A stretch of 64,000 bases of DNA from Streptomyces tailanensis (GTDB taxonomy: Bacteria > Actinomycetota > Actinomycetes > Streptomycetales > Streptomycetaceae), in assembly GCF_008386495.1 (NCBI RefSeq), contig NZ_VTHJ01000006.1, positions 141,539-205,538 of the forward strand, in the 5' to 3' direction. A model generated the notes under the pieces. The model was not told the origin of the DNA. It did not search any database and was given only the letters and a program-made list of their open reading frames with translations. Below, in pieces: positions 37,524-47,564 of this stretch (position 1 is the first letter of the stretch; every line of letters starts with the position of its first letter). A program made the translations under genes and the position numbers.

Positions 37524-38675
37524 CTACCCCTGTTTGAGGACTTCCTCGTACAGCCGGACCGTGCGCCGGGCCACCGCGTCCCAGCCGAACTCCCGCACCG
37601 CGCGCTCCCGTCCGGCCTCTCCCATGCGGGCGGCGGTGGCGGGGTCGGCGAGCACCGAGTCGAGGGTGCGGGCCAGCTGAGCTTCGAAGTCGTCCTCCGT
37701 CGACACCAGGAGTCCCGTCACGCCGTCCTCCACGACCTCCGGGATGCCGCCGACCCGCGAGGCCACCACGGCCGTACCGCACGCCATGGCCTCCAGGTTG
37801 ACGATGCCCAGCGGCTCGTACACCGACGGGCAGACGAACACGGCGGCGTGCGTGAGGAGTTGGATGACGTCCGGGCGCGGCAGCATCTGCGGGATCCAGT
37901 ACAGGCCCTCGCGTACGCGGCTCAGCTCCTCGAAGAGATCGCGGAACTCCCGGTCGATCTCCGGGGTGTCCGGCGCGCCCGCGCACAGCACCACCTGCAC
38001 GGCCGGGTCGATGTCCCGTACGGCCCTCAGCAGATGGGGCACGCCCTTCTGGCGGGTGATGCGGCCGACGAACAGGACGTACGGGCGTCCGGCGTCGAGG
38101 CCGATCCGGTCGAGGACGTCCGTGCCGTGGTCCGGCCTGTAGAGGGAGGTGTCGATGCCGTTGTGCACGACGCGCACCTTGTCCGGGTCCAGGGCCGGGT
38201 AGCAGCCGAGGATGTCGTCGCGCATGGCGCCGGAGACGGCGATCACCGCGTCGGCGGACTCGATGGCGGTGCGCTCGGCCCAGCTGGACAGGGCGTATCC
38301 GCCGCCCAGTTGCTCGGCCTTCCAGGGACGCAACGGCTCCAGCGAGTGGGCGGTCATCACATGCGGGATGCCGTGCAGCAGCTTGCCGAAGTGGCCGGCG
38401 AGATTGGCGTACCAGGTGTGCGAGTGGACGAGTTCGCGGCCTTCGAGTCCGGCGGCGATGGAGAGATCCACGGAGAAGGTGCGCAGCGCGTCGTTGGCGC
38501 TGTCGAGCGCGGACCAGGGCCGGTGGCGTACGACGCCGCCCGTGGCCCCCTCCCCCCAGCAGTGCACGTCCAGCTCGACGAGGGACCTCAACTCATGGGC
38601 GAGGAACTCGACATGGACGCCCGCGCCACCGTAGACGTCCGGCGGATACTCCCGGGTCAACAGGCCGACTCGCAC
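37524..38675 (-). CDS. glgA: ADP-glucose glycosyltransferase (actinobacterial GlgA/GlgM type)
   Basis: 383 aa, GT4-family GT-B fold, start GTG 38675. [20 protein letters not shown] at the N-terminus and [20 protein letters not shown] (acceptor/nucleotide site with the E-x7-E pair) near residue 290 define the actinobacterial glycogen synthase type. Mycobacterial homologues (GlgM) instead make maltose-1-phosphate from ADP-glucose and glucose-1-phosphate for the GlgE pathway, so this enzyme may do the same. Sequence alone does not decide. Operon with glgC. Confidence 0.9.
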   Translation of the reverse strand: MRVGLLTREYPPDVYGGAGVHVEFLAHELRSLVELDVHCWGEGATGGVVRHRPWSALDSANDALRTFSVDLSIAAGLEGRELVHSHTWYANLAGHFGKLLHGIPHVMTAHSLEPLRPWKAEQLGGGYALSSWAERTAIESADAVIAVSGAMRDDILGCYPALDPDKVRVVHNGIDTSLYRPDHGTDVLDRIGLDAGRPYVLFVGRITRQKGVPHLLRAVRDIDPAVQVVLCAGAPDTPEIDREFRDLFEELSRVREGLYWIPQMLPRPDVIQLLTHAAVFVCPSVYEPLGIVNLEAMACGTAVVASRVGGIPEVVEDGVTGLLVSTEDDFEAQLARTLDSVLADPATAARMGEAGRERAVREFGWDAVARRTVRLYEEVLKQG

Positions 38676-38772
38676 CCGGAACCCCCTTGCTCAGTGGCTG
38701 GTTCCCTCATGGTCACCCACATGGGGCAGTTGGGGAAGACCGCGATTGCCCCGCAGCGATGTTGAACGGCAG

Positions 38773-39534
38773 TCAGGTGCGGCCGGGTGGGCGGTGCCGG
38801 GTGGGGCGGGCGGTAGCGGGTGGGTGGTCGAAGCAGCAGTCGCCGCACAGACCGCCGCCGGGCAGCCGGTAGTAGAGGCAGCAGCTGCGGCGGCGGTACG
38901 TGACCGGGTCGAGCGTGCCGGAGAGGTCGGGGTGGGCGAGCAGCTCGGCGGCGAGGGCGCGGGCCCGACTCCCCACCTCCGTACGGCCGTTGGTGTGCCC
39001 CCATCGGTCGAGCTGGCGTACGGCGCCCATGAGCGCGGAGGCCGCGTTGCCCCACAGCAGGTGAGCGGAGACGGGCAGTTGAGCGCGCAGGGCCGCCGCG
39101 AGGGGGACGAGATGGCCGTCCCGTACGACCTCGCCGATCCGGTCGGCGGGCAGGCTCCGTACCTCCGTCAGCCACAGCTCGTCGGGGGCGCTCGCGGCCG
39201 CGTCCCAGCGCAGCAGGCGTGAGTCGAGGTCGGGTACACGGTTGTACAGCGCGGCGGCGCCGAGGGCGATGGACCAGAGGCGGGCCGCGAAGCCGAGATG
39301 GGCGATGGAAGCGGCGACGCGTGGCTCGGGGGCACGCACACGACGGGCGACATCCCGGACACGGAAAATTACGGGATTCGCGTAAACCTCCTTCTTCTCG
39401 TCTTTCTCATCGGTATCCCGTGCCGCGTAGGCCTCGGCGAGGGTGGGGAGCGGGCCGTTCGGCGGTTCTCCCGTGCGTAGGACGAAGAAGCCGCCGAGGG
39501 TCGTGAGGCCGGTGAGTCCGGGGTCGTGGTCCAC
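38773..39534 (-). CDS. FhuF-like (2Fe-2S) ferric-siderophore reductase
   Basis: 253 aa, GTG start at 39534 (a TGA closes the frame not far upstream). The C-terminus has RRSCCLYYR and GLCGDCCF, the CC-x10-C-x2-C cluster of FhuF-type proteins. FhuF homologues reduce iron in siderophores inside the cell. The N-terminal 200 residues are helical and loosely conserved as in the family. It lies next to glgA but about 98 bp apart. No iron-box was found in the promoter. Confidence 0.82.
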   Translation of the reverse strand: MDHDPGLTGLTTLGGFFVLRTGEPPNGPLPTLAEAYAARDTDEKDEKKEVYANPVIFRVRDVARRVRAPEPRVAASIAHLGFAARLWSIALGAAALYNRVPDLDSRLLRWDAAASAPDELWLTEVRSLPADRIGEVVRDGHLVPLAAALRAQLPVSAHLLWGNAASALMGAVRQLDRWGHTNGRTEVGSRARALAAELLAHPDLSGTLDPVTYRRRSCCLYYRLPGGGLCGDCCFDHPPATARPTRHRPPGRT

Positions 39535-39763
39535 GAGGTCGAGTAGTACCAGGTGCTGTCGGGGCGGTTGTCATGGTGGGCTGCACTCCGTGTCGCCCAC
39601 CTTGGGTATTACGCGGGGCCCGTCGTACTCCATCGGCAGTAGGACTCAATGAGTGCTCAGGGACGACGACGGGAACACGTTCGCGCGGCATCGTGTTCGC
39701 CATGGAAGCCGATCGTTCACCACGCCGGACCCAGGGGGTCCGCGCCTCGCAGAGGAGCCGCTC

Positions 39764-40888
39764 ATGAGCGCCCTCGCGTTGTCCGTGCTGCTGTCGTTCG
39801 TGTCCGCCGTCGCGTACGCGGGTGGCGCGATCGTGCAGGAGCGGGTCGCGGTGTCCTCCCCCGCTCAGTCCTACGCGCCGCTGCGCCGACCGGGCTGGTG
39901 GGCCGCGGTCGGGTTGAACGGCCTCGGTGGGCTGCTGCACGTGGTGGCCTTGGCTTTCGGCCCGCTGAGCCTGGTGCAGCCGCTGGGCGCGCTGACCATC
40001 GTCTTCGCCCTGCCCATGGCGGCGCTCTTCGTGGGCCGCAGGGCCGGGGCGACGGCGTGGCGGGGCGCGATCATGGCGACGGTGGGTCTCGCGGGTCTGC
40101 TCGCCCTGGTCGGCTCGGCCGATGTGCAGTCCCTCGACGCGGCCCAGCGGGTGCTGGTGGCCGTGGTCAGCGGTGGCGCGGTGGCGGCGCTGATGACGGC
40201 GGCCCGCGCGGCGCACCGGCACCCGGCGACGCGGAGCATCCTGCTGGCGGTCGCGTCCGGTGTCGCGTTCGGCATGTCCTCGGTGTTCACGAAGACGGTC
40301 GCCGTCGACTGGACGAACGGCATCGCGCTCTCCGGCCTGCCGACCCTGGCGGTCATAGGTGTCTTCGCCACGGCCGGTCTGCTGCTGTCCCAGGCCTCCT
40401 ACCGGAGCGGCGGCCTCGCGGCCCCGCTGGCCACCCTGACCGTGGTGAACCCGGTGGTGGCGGCCGCGGTCGGCATCACGATGTTCGGCGAGACGTTCCG
40501 CTACGGCACGACCGGCACCGTGCTCGCGTTGGGCTGCGGGATCGTCGCGGCGGGCGGTCTGATCCTGCTGACCACCGAGCGGCTCGACGCCGAGGTGGAC
40601 GAGGTACGGGACGGGCGGGTCGACGGCGACGTCACGGTCGGCGGCATCACGGTCGGCGATCGGGAGTCCCTCGCCATCCAGGAGCTGCTCGCGGCGCTTC
40701 CGCAGCAACCCGCGGCTGCCACGGCCGCCGACGACGCGATCGACCTCGACCTCGACAGGCCCGTGGTCGTACCCGCCCCGTTCCTGCGGGGCTCGTACGG
40801 GGAACAGGTACCGCCGCGGCCGTCCTACGGCGAGCTGTACGTGCCGAAGTCGCCGCTCGACCGGCATCACGACCGCGTCAAATCCTGA
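39764..40888 (+). CDS. DMT-superfamily (EamA-like) membrane transporter
   Basis: 374 aa from the ATG at 39764 (GAGGAG upstream), the start that begins directly with a TM helix. Nine to ten TM helices fill residues 1-285. LVQPLGALTIVFALPMAALF and LATLTVVNPVVAAAVG are the two half-repeat signatures. A C-terminal cytoplasmic tail of about 85 residues is acidic and Pro-rich. The substrate is unknown. Divergent from the FhuF-like gene. Confidence 0.87.
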   Translation: MSALALSVLLSFVSAVAYAGGAIVQERVAVSSPAQSYAPLRRPGWWAAVGLNGLGGLLHVVALAFGPLSLVQPLGALTIVFALPMAALFVGRRAGATAWRGAIMATVGLAGLLALVGSADVQSLDAAQRVLVAVVSGGAVAALMTAARAAHRHPATRSILLAVASGVAFGMSSVFTKTVAVDWTNGIALSGLPTLAVIGVFATAGLLLSQASYRSGGLAAPLATLTVVNPVVAAAVGITMFGETFRYGTTGTVLALGCGIVAAGGLILLTTERLDAEVDEVRDGRVDGDVTVGGITVGDRESLAIQELLAALPQQPAAATAADDAIDLDLDRPVVVPAPFLRGSYGEQVPPRPSYGELYVPKSPLDRHHDRVKS

Positions 40889-40891
40889 GCC

Positions 40892-40922
40892 GGAGGCCCG
40901 GTTCCCCCGGTTCCGGGCCTCC
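40892..40922. terminator. Bidirectional hairpin between the DMT gene and rpfD
   Basis: GGAGGCCCGG (40892-40901) and CCGGGCCTCC (40913-40922) form a perfect 10-bp stem between convergent genes. Confidence 0.85.
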
Positions 40923-40934
40923 CGCGGCGGCGCG

Positions 40935-42173
<1,239 letters not shown>

Positions 42174-42196
42174 TCAGCCGCTCCAACCCCACGAGT

Positions 42197-42280
42197 GGCG
42201 TGTAAGCGACCTGATCCGGCGCGTAAGTGCCCTCGTCCGGCGCACGAGTGACCGGGGACGGCGCACAAATGACGCGGTTA
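42197..42280. repeat. Four imperfect 21-bp tandem repeats upstream of rpfD
   Basis: Units at 42197-42217, 42218-42238, 42239-42259 and 42260-42280 share the core GGCGYRYRARYGMC. A period of 21 bp puts each unit on the same DNA face. They lie 96-180 bp upstream of rpfD and 230-310 bp upstream of gnd, in the 406-bp divergent gap 42102-42507. Also in the gap: ACCAGGTTTACCAGGTTT (42440-42457) and paired ACCGGCACCAC sites (42422-42432, 42469-42479) close to gnd. Confidence 0.75.
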
Positions 42281-42507
42281 CGCGCCCCATTGAGGCAGGT
42301 GGGGCCCTTCCCGCGTACTCAAGCCCGGCAGGCCGCGCAGTGCGATCGGGGCCCGCCGCACGTCAGGATGACCGGAGGGGCAATACTGGCGAGCGTTGAC
42401 GGCGTTACCGATATCAGGACCTACCGGCACCACCGCTTCACCAGGTTTACCAGGTTTATCCGGATCAACCGGCACCACTGATTCCAGGATCCATAGGAGC
42501 CAAGCGA

Positions 42508-43947
42508 ATGAGCACTTCAGCCCAGATCGGCGTCACGGGCCTCGCGGTCATGGGGAGCAACCTCGCCCGCAACTTCGCGCGCAACGGCTATACGGTCGCC
42601 GTGCACAACCGCACCCCTGCGAAGACGCACGCCCTGATGCAGGAGCACGGGCACGAGGGCGACTTCATCGCGGCCGAGACCGCCAAGGAGTTCGTGCAGG
42701 CGCTGGAGCGGCCCCGGCGGCTGGTCGTCATGGTGAAGGCGGGCGGTCCGACGGACGCGGTGATCGAGGAGTTCGCGCCGCTCCTGGAGCCCGGCGACAT
42801 GATCATCGACGGCGGCAACGCGCACTTCGCCGACACCCGGCGCCGTGAGGCCGCGCTGCGCGAGCAGGGCATCCACTTCGTCGGCGCGGGCATCTCCGGC
42901 GGCGAGGAGGGCGCGCTCAACGGGCCCAGCATCATGCCCGGCGGCCCGGCCGAGTCGTACGACTCCCTCGGCCCGATGCTGGAGAAGATCTCGGCGAAGG
43001 CCGCCGACGGGGCGCCGTGCGTCACGCACGTCGGTCCCGACGGTGCCGGGCACTTCGTGAAGATGGTCCACAACGGCATCGAGTACGCCGACATGCAGCT
43101 GATCGGCGAGGCGTACCAGTTGCTGCGCGATGTGGCCGGATACTCCCCCGCGCAGATCGCGGAGATCTTCCGTACCTGGAACACCGGCCGTCTCGACTCC
43201 TACCTGATCGAGATCACGGCCGAGGTGCTGGCGCATGTGGACGCGGCGACCGGGAAGCCGTTCGTGGACGTGGTCGTCGACCAGGCGGAGCAGAAGGGCA
43301 CGGGGCGCTGGACCGTGCAGATCGCGCTGGACCTGGGTGTTCCGGTGTCCGGTATCGCCGAGGCCGTCTTCGCGCGCTCGCTGTCCGGCCACGCCTCGCT
43401 GCGGGACGCCTCGCGGTCGCTGGCCGGTCCGAAGGCGACGCCGCTGAGCGCGGCCGAGGCCGGGGCCTTCGCCGACCGGGTCGAGCAGGCGCTGTACGCG
43501 TCGAAGATCGTGTCGTACACGCAGGGCTTCCACGAGATCGACGCGGCCCGTGACGAGTACGACTGGGACATCGACCTCGGCAAGGTCGCCTCGATCTGGC
43601 GGGGCGGCTGCATCATCCGGGCGGCCTTCCTCGACCGGATCCGGGCCGCGTACGACGCGCGGCCGGATCTGCCGAGCCTGCTCTCCGACGACACGTTCGC
43701 GCAGGAGATCGCGGCGGCGCAGGACGACTGGCGCGAGGTGCTGGTCGCCGCGACGCGGCAGGGCGTGCCGACGCCCGGCTTCGCGGCGGCGCTGGCGTAC
43801 TACGACGCGCTGCGTGCGGAGCGGTTGCCTGCGGCGCTTACGCAGGGGCAGCGGGACTTCTTCGGGGCGCACACGTATCGGAGGGTTGACCGGGAGGGGT
43901 CGTTCCACACGTTGTGGGGGCAGGATCGGTCTGAGGTTGGCGCCTGA
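42508..43947 (+). CDS. gnd: 6-phosphogluconate dehydrogenase, decarboxylating
   Basis: 479 aa, ATG after AGGAG. IGVTGLAVMGSNLARNFARNGY is the dinucleotide-binding start with Arg/Thr residues after the second strand (NRT) favouring NADP. ISGGEEGALNGPSIMPGG, HVGPDGAGHFVKMVHNGIEYADMQL and the C-terminal HTYRRVDREGSFHTLWG are the complete long-chain family signature. It converts 6-phosphogluconate to ribulose-5-phosphate and CO2 in the oxidative pentose phosphate pathway. Matches SCO0975 as recalled. Confidence 0.96.
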   Translation: MSTSAQIGVTGLAVMGSNLARNFARNGYTVAVHNRTPAKTHALMQEHGHEGDFIAAETAKEFVQALERPRRLVVMVKAGGPTDAVIEEFAPLLEPGDMIIDGGNAHFADTRRREAALREQGIHFVGAGISGGEEGALNGPSIMPGGPAESYDSLGPMLEKISAKAADGAPCVTHVGPDGAGHFVKMVHNGIEYADMQLIGEAYQLLRDVAGYSPAQIAEIFRTWNTGRLDSYLIEITAEVLAHVDAATGKPFVDVVVDQAEQKGTGRWTVQIALDLGVPVSGIAEAVFARSLSGHASLRDASRSLAGPKATPLSAAEAGAFADRVEQALYASKIVSYTQGFHEIDAARDEYDWDIDLGKVASIWRGGCIIRAAFLDRIRAAYDARPDLPSLLSDDTFAQEIAAAQDDWREVLVAATRQGVPTPGFAAALAYYDALRAERLPAALTQGQRDFFGAHTYRRVDREGSFHTLWGQDRSEVGA

Positions 43948-43989
43948 GGTGGGGGGACTGCGGGATCGCTCGCGGCTGCGGGTAGGTCG

Positions 43990-44056
43990 CGGCTGGTCGC
44001 GCCCACGCGGCGGAGCCGCAGATTGATACAACCCCGCGCCCCATAAGGGGCGCTGC
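43990..44056 (+). repeat. Interspersed intergenic repeat, long form, copy 6
   Basis: GGCTGGTCGCGCCCACGCGG, then GGAGCCGCAGATTGATACAA and the hairpin GCGCCCC-ataa-GGGGCGC (44035-44052). It lies directly downstream of gnd. Confidence 0.75.
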
Positions 44057-44058
44057 AG

Positions 44059-44098
44059 CGGTCCGGCGTGGAGAAGTGCACGCCGGGCCGTTGTTTGT
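44059..44098 (+). terminator. Intrinsic terminator of gnd
   Basis: CGGTCCGGCGTG (44059-44070) pairs with CACGCCGGGCCG (44079-44090; one G-T), followed by TTGTTTGT. Confidence 0.85.
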
Positions 44099-44114
44099 CA
44101 GATGTGCCGTCTCG

Positions 44115-44291
44115 CTACGAGAGCGGCTTTGGCTCTGGTTCTCCCGGGACCGGGTCAGGGCCCGGGGGCTTGGGGATGGGGTCCGGTTCCGGGACGGGGT
44201 TGGGGGGTGGTGGTGGGAAGGGTTCCGGGCGTCCGGGGCCCGGACCGGGGGTGGGGCCGGGCTTCACGGGGTCCGGGTCTGGGTGGGTCAT
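44115..44291 (-). CDS. Proline-rich 58-aa protein
   Basis: ATG at 44291, 6-7 bp after GGAGG. The product (MTHPDPDPVKPGPTP...) is almost wholly Pro with Asp, Glu, Lys and Gly in repeated P-x-P steps, without signal peptide. Such low-complexity frames can be chance products of GC-rich DNA, but the well-placed ribosome site argues for translation. Function unknown. Confidence 0.45.
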   Translation of the reverse strand: MTHPDPDPVKPGPTPGPGPGRPEPFPPPPPNPVPEPDPIPKPPGPDPVPGEPEPKPLS

Positions 44292-44374
44292 GGTGTCCTC
44301 CAGCCAGTGGATACGTCGGCCATGGACTTGTGCCACGAGTACCCGTGGCCCGCACGGGCACTCACCCGTTCGGG

Positions 44375-44794
44375 TCAGACCGTGACGGCCTGTGGGCTGC
44401 GTCGCTGGTCCGAGCCCGGTACCGGCTCGGACGGGTCCGCGCCCAGGGACACGATCCGGTTGTCGCGGTCCACGTGCACGACCCTGGGCTCCAGAATACG
44501 GGCCTCGGCGTCGGAGACCTGGGCGTAACTGATGATGATCACCAGGTCTCCGGGATGGACGAGATGGGCCGCCGCACCGTTGATACCGATGACCCCCGAG
44601 CCGCGCTCACCCTCGATGACGTACGTCTCCAGGCGGGCCCCGTTGGTGATGTCGACGATGTGCACGAGCTCGCCGGGCAGCAGATCGGCGGCGTCGAGCA
44701 GGTCGGCGTCGATGGTCACGGACCCGACGTAGTGCAGGTCGGCCTGGGTGACGGTGGCGCGGTGGATCTTGGACTTGAACATGGTGCGCAGCAT
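44375..44794 (-). CDS. panD: Aspartate 1-decarboxylase proenzyme
   Basis: 139 aa. The autoprocessing site G24-S25 (YVGSVTID) is intact; cleavage makes the pyruvoyl group that decarboxylates aspartate to beta-alanine for pantothenate and Co[30 protein letters not shown] is the conserved core. A polar tail of about 20 residues extends the usual length. GGGAG lies before the ATG. It is not adjacent to panB or panC here. Confidence 0.95.
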   Translation of the reverse strand: MLRTMFKSKIHRATVTQADLHYVGSVTIDADLLDAADLLPGELVHIVDITNGARLETYVIEGERGSGVIGINGAAAHLVHPGDLVIIISYAQVSDAEARILEPRVVHVDRDNRIVSLGADPSEPVPGSDQRRSPQAVTV

Positions 44795-45120
44795 GGACGT
44801 ACTCCCGGTTTTCGGCTCCCTGCCCGCTTTTACAGGTCAAGGGCTGCTTCCCTGCAGCGTACGCATCGGCCCGCGTCGCTTCCGTGACGCCCACCACGTG
44901 AAAGCCCTTCCACCATGTCGCGCGTCCCTCACGAACCGGGTTTCCTCGACGGAGGCGGCACCGGCCCCCGCTGGAGCGGCTCGACGAGATCCTCACCCCG
45001 GGCTGTCCCCGGGCTCGTACGCCTCGCCATCGGCGGGCGCCGCACTATCGTGGGAGGCATGGAGATCTCGTTCGTGCTCCAGCGGTGCCTCGCACCCCGC
45101 GCGGCTGTCGGCGGCGCCGG
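44795..45120. other. Gap between panD and the nucleotidyltransferase operon
   Basis: 326 bp carrying both divergent promoters. Only an ACCCCGGGCTGTCCCCGGG hairpin (44994-45012) stands out; short frames lack coding bias. Confidence 0.3.
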
Positions 45121-45768
45121 ATGAAGACGCGGGGTGGCAGTTCCAGGGCGGCGGGTGACCTCGCCGACCCGACCGACGGCGGGCTCCCCCCGGACCGCAC
45201 CCCGGCGATCCTCGAAGCGGCCAAGGAGGTCGCTTCGCTGCTCAAAGGGGGTGGGCACCCCTTCGCGCTGGCGGGCGGTGTCGCCGTGTACGCCCATGGC
45301 GGCCCCGGGACGCTCCAGCACGACGTCGACTTCTGTGTGCTGCCGGAGGACATCGGGGCCGTGACCGCCACGCTGGAGGCGGCCGGGCTTGAGGTGGTCG
45401 AGCCTCCGGAGGACTGGCTGCTGAAGACCCGAAGTCAGGGACAGGAGGTCGACCTGATCTTCCGGCCGGCCCGGGTTCCGGTGACCCGTGAGCTGCTGGA
45501 CCGGGCGGAGGTGCTGTCGGTCGAGTCCGTGTGGATGCCCGTACTGGCGGTCACCGACCTGCTCGTGGGCCGTCTGCTGGCCTTCTCCGAGCACTACTGC
45601 GACTTCGGGGCCGTACTGCCGATCGCCCGCACCCTGCGGGAGAAGATCGACTGGGCCCGGGTCCGGCGCGAGTGCGGTGCCGAGCCCATGCCCGCCGCCT
45701 TCCTGTATCTGCTGGAGCGCCTCAACGTGATCGAGCCGGAGGAGACCGGCGATGGCGACAGAACCTGA
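45121..45768 (+). CDS. Nucleotidyltransferase-fold protein (AbiEii/MNT-like)
   Basis: 215 aa from the ATG at 45121 (the frame also opens at 45085). FALAGGVAVYAHGGPGTLQHDVDFCV (about 45-70) has the G-G and D-x-D of a polymerase-beta-like nucleotidyltransferase, with a further acidic VDLIF strand. No antitoxin-type partner is adjacent. It overlaps the BON gene by 17 bp. The substrate (nucleotide transfer to RNA, protein or antibiotic) cannot be told. Confidence 0.78.
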   Translation: MKTRGGSSRAAGDLADPTDGGLPPDRTPAILEAAKEVASLLKGGGHPFALAGGVAVYAHGGPGTLQHDVDFCVLPEDIGAVTATLEAAGLEVVEPPEDWLLKTRSQGQEVDLIFRPARVPVTRELLDRAEVLSVESVWMPVLAVTDLLVGRLLAFSEHYCDFGAVLPIARTLREKIDWARVRRECGAEPMPAAFLYLLERLNVIEPEETGDGDRT

Positions 45769-46087
45769 CAACGGATCGGCCGTCGACGACGACGTGGGCG
45801 TCGGCACGGACACCGGTCCGGGCACCGGCGCCGCCCACTCGGCGCCGAACACCGAGTACCGCATCGCCCACCTGGGGGAACAGCTCGCGCGTGGCGATCT
45901 GGCCGAGCTCGGTATGCGGATCGAGGCCCGCGGCGACACCGTGCACATCACCGGCACCGCGTCCACCGCGCACGACCGCGAGGCGATCCTGCGCATCGTG
46001 GCGGAGGAGCTGCCGGGCGTACGCGTCCGGGCCGACATAGCGCTGGCGGACGTCAGCGCGCCCGACCACTCCGAGGAGCTGTCGTGA
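45752..46087 (+). CDS. BON-domain protein
   Basis: 111 aa, ATG after GGAGGAG. After an acidic Gly/Thr-rich N-terminus (1-35) comes one BON domain (about 36-100: MRIEARGDTVHITGTASTAHDREAILRIVAEELPGVRVRADI). BON modules bind membranes or phospholipid and occur in OsmY-like proteins. No signal peptide is visible, so it is probably cytoplasmic. It overlaps the upstream gene by 17 bp and the downstream one by 4 bp (GTGA). Confidence 0.82.
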   Translation: MATEPDNGSAVDDDVGVGTDTGPGTGAAHSAPNTEYRIAHLGEQLARGDLAELGMRIEARGDTVHITGTASTAHDREAILRIVAEELPGVRVRADIALADVSAPDHSEELS

Positions 46088-46929
46088 TCCGGGTCGCGGC
46101 CGTCGGCGACATCCATCTGGGGCCGGACAGCCGGGGTCTGCTCCGACCGGCGTTCGACACGCTGCCCGACCACGCCGATCTCCTGCTGCTGGCCGGGGAC
46201 CTGACCCGGCACGGCATACCCGAGGAGGCACAAGTCGTCGCCGACGAGGTGGCGGGCCTGCCGGTGCCGGTGATCGCCGTCCTCGGCAACCACGACCACC
46301 ACTCGGAGCGGCCCGAGGACGTCACGGACGTGCTCCGGGCGGCGGGCGTGACCGTGCTGGAGGGGGAGGGAACCGTCGTCGACGTCGACGGGGTCCGGGT
46401 CGGGGTCGCCGGGACGAAGGGGTTCGGCGGCGGCTTCGCCGGGCGCAGCGGCAGCGAGTTCGGCGAACCCGAGATGAAGGCCTTCGTCCGCCACACCCGA
46501 GGTCTCGCGGACGGTCTGCGCCGCGCCCTGGACGGGCTCGCGGCGGACGGCTGCGCGGTCCGGATCGCGCTCACCCACTTCTCGCCGGTGCCGGACACCC
46601 TGGTCGGTGAGCCCCTGGAGATCTATCCCTTCCTCGGCAGCTATCTGCTGGCCGAGGCGATGGACGAGTCGGGCGCCGACCTCGCCGTCCACGGCCACGC
46701 CCACCTCGGCACCGAGCACGGCATCACGAGCGGCGGTGTACGGGTCCGCAATGTCGCCCAGCCGGTCATCCGACGCGCCTTCGCGGTCTACGGCCTGCCG
46801 GTGAACGGATTCCACGACTCGGGAACCGCCGGCCCGGCGACCTACGGTTCGAGGGCCCACGGCTCGGCGACCGACCGCCCGGGAACCAGCGGCCCGGCGA
46901 CCGACCGCCCGGCGACCGGCGGCTCATAA
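46084..46929 (+). CDS. Calcineurin-type metallophosphoesterase
   Basis: 281 aa, GTG start overlapping the BON stop. Metal ligands in order: VGDIHLG (D-x-H), LLAGDLT, LGNHDHH, LTHFSPVP and HGHAHLG, a complete dinuclear site. The last 40 residues are a low-complexity GPAT/DRP repeat tail. Substrate unknown (cyclic nucleotide, phosphoprotein or phospholipid head group are options). Third gene of the nucleotidyltransferase-BON-phosphoesterase operon. Confidence 0.88.
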   Translation: MIRVAAVGDIHLGPDSRGLLRPAFDTLPDHADLLLLAGDLTRHGIPEEAQVVADEVAGLPVPVIAVLGNHDHHSERPEDVTDVLRAAGVTVLEGEGTVVDVDGVRVGVAGTKGFGGGFAGRSGSEFGEPEMKAFVRHTRGLADGLRRALDGLAADGCAVRIALTHFSPVPDTLVGEPLEIYPFLGSYLLAEAMDESGADLAVHGHAHLGTEHGITSGGVRVRNVAQPVIRRAFAVYGLPVNGFHDSGTAGPATYGSRAHGSATDRPGTSGPATDRPATGGS

Positions 46930-47049
46930 GCCCCGTTGCCCCGACCGGGCGACGCAGTCCACCCTCGTCGCGCGGCACCCCTGACGCACCCCACGCCGCG
47001 GCTACCGTCCGTCGACACATCCGGCGACAGCCGAACGGGAGGCTCTGGG

Positions 47050-47475
47050 ATGCCCTGGCGATGGCGATGGGGAGCGGCGTTCACGACGGGAGCGGCCCTC
47101 GTGCTGACGACCGGCTGCGGGACGGTCGCGGAGCGGCGCACGGCGGCCATGGACGCCGCCCTCGACTTCGAACGGGCCCTCGGCGCCCGGGACGGGGCGG
47201 CCGTGTGCGCGATGCTGGCCCCGAGCGTCCGCGAGGAGGTCGAGCGGTCCGCCCGTACGGCCTGCGAGGAGGGCGTCCTGACGGAGGAGGTCCCCTCCGC
47301 CGCACCGGCCGCCGACGACATCGAGGGCGTCGATGTCAGCGGGCGGCAGGCCCGTGTCGTGTTCCCCGCGGACACCCTGTTCCTGTCCCAGTTCTCCGGC
47401 GGCTGGAAGGTCATCGCCGCCGGATGCACTCCGCGCCCGCAGCGGCCCTACGAGTGCCTGCTGAAGGGCGGATGA
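47050..47475 (+). CDS. Putative lipoprotein, first gene of a three-gene operon
   Basis: 141 aa from the ATG at 47050. Signal peptide with VLTTGCG places a lipidated Cys near residue 23. The mature part looks like a small NTF2-like/lumazine-binding domain (AALDFERALGARDGAAVCAMLAP) with three more Cys. It overlaps the next 30-aa gene as ATGA. No specific family recognised. Confidence 0.75.
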   Translation: MPWRWRWGAAFTTGAALVLTTGCGTVAERRTAAMDAALDFERALGARDGAAVCAMLAPSVREEVERSARTACEEGVLTEEVPSAAPAADDIEGVDVSGRQARVVFPADTLFLSQFSGGWKVIAAGCTPRPQRPYECLLKGG

Positions 47476-47564
47476 GGCCGGTGCGCACCATGTTCGTCCT
47501 CTGCCTGCTGGTGATCGCGGGCGGTCTCGCCTACTGCATCACGCTGGGGGTACTGCATCGATGA
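47472..47564 (+). CDS. 30-aa single-pass membrane microprotein
   Basis: ATG at 47472 overlaps the lipoprotein stop (ATGA), and its own TGA overlaps the next start (ATGA). The product has a basic N-terminus (MRPVRT), a hydrophobic helix (FVLCLLVIAGGLAYCITLGVL) with two Cys, and HR at the end. The double translational coupling is strong evidence that it is translated. It could help assemble the neighbouring lipoprotein or the DUF6766 protein. Confidence 0.7.
   Translation: MRPVRTMFVLCLLVIAGGLAYCITLGVLHR

Noticed and set aside
39535..39763. Possible iron box for the FhuF-like gene
   Set aside because: No TTAGGTTAGGCTAACCTAA-like palindrome; only a short GGTGGGC hairpin.
42197..42280. CRISPR-like array
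   Set aside because: Four contiguous imperfect units without spacers.
44902..45124. 70-codon frame starting near 44915 upstream of the nucleotidyltransferase
   Set aside because: No ribosome site, and composition like non-coding GC-rich DNA.
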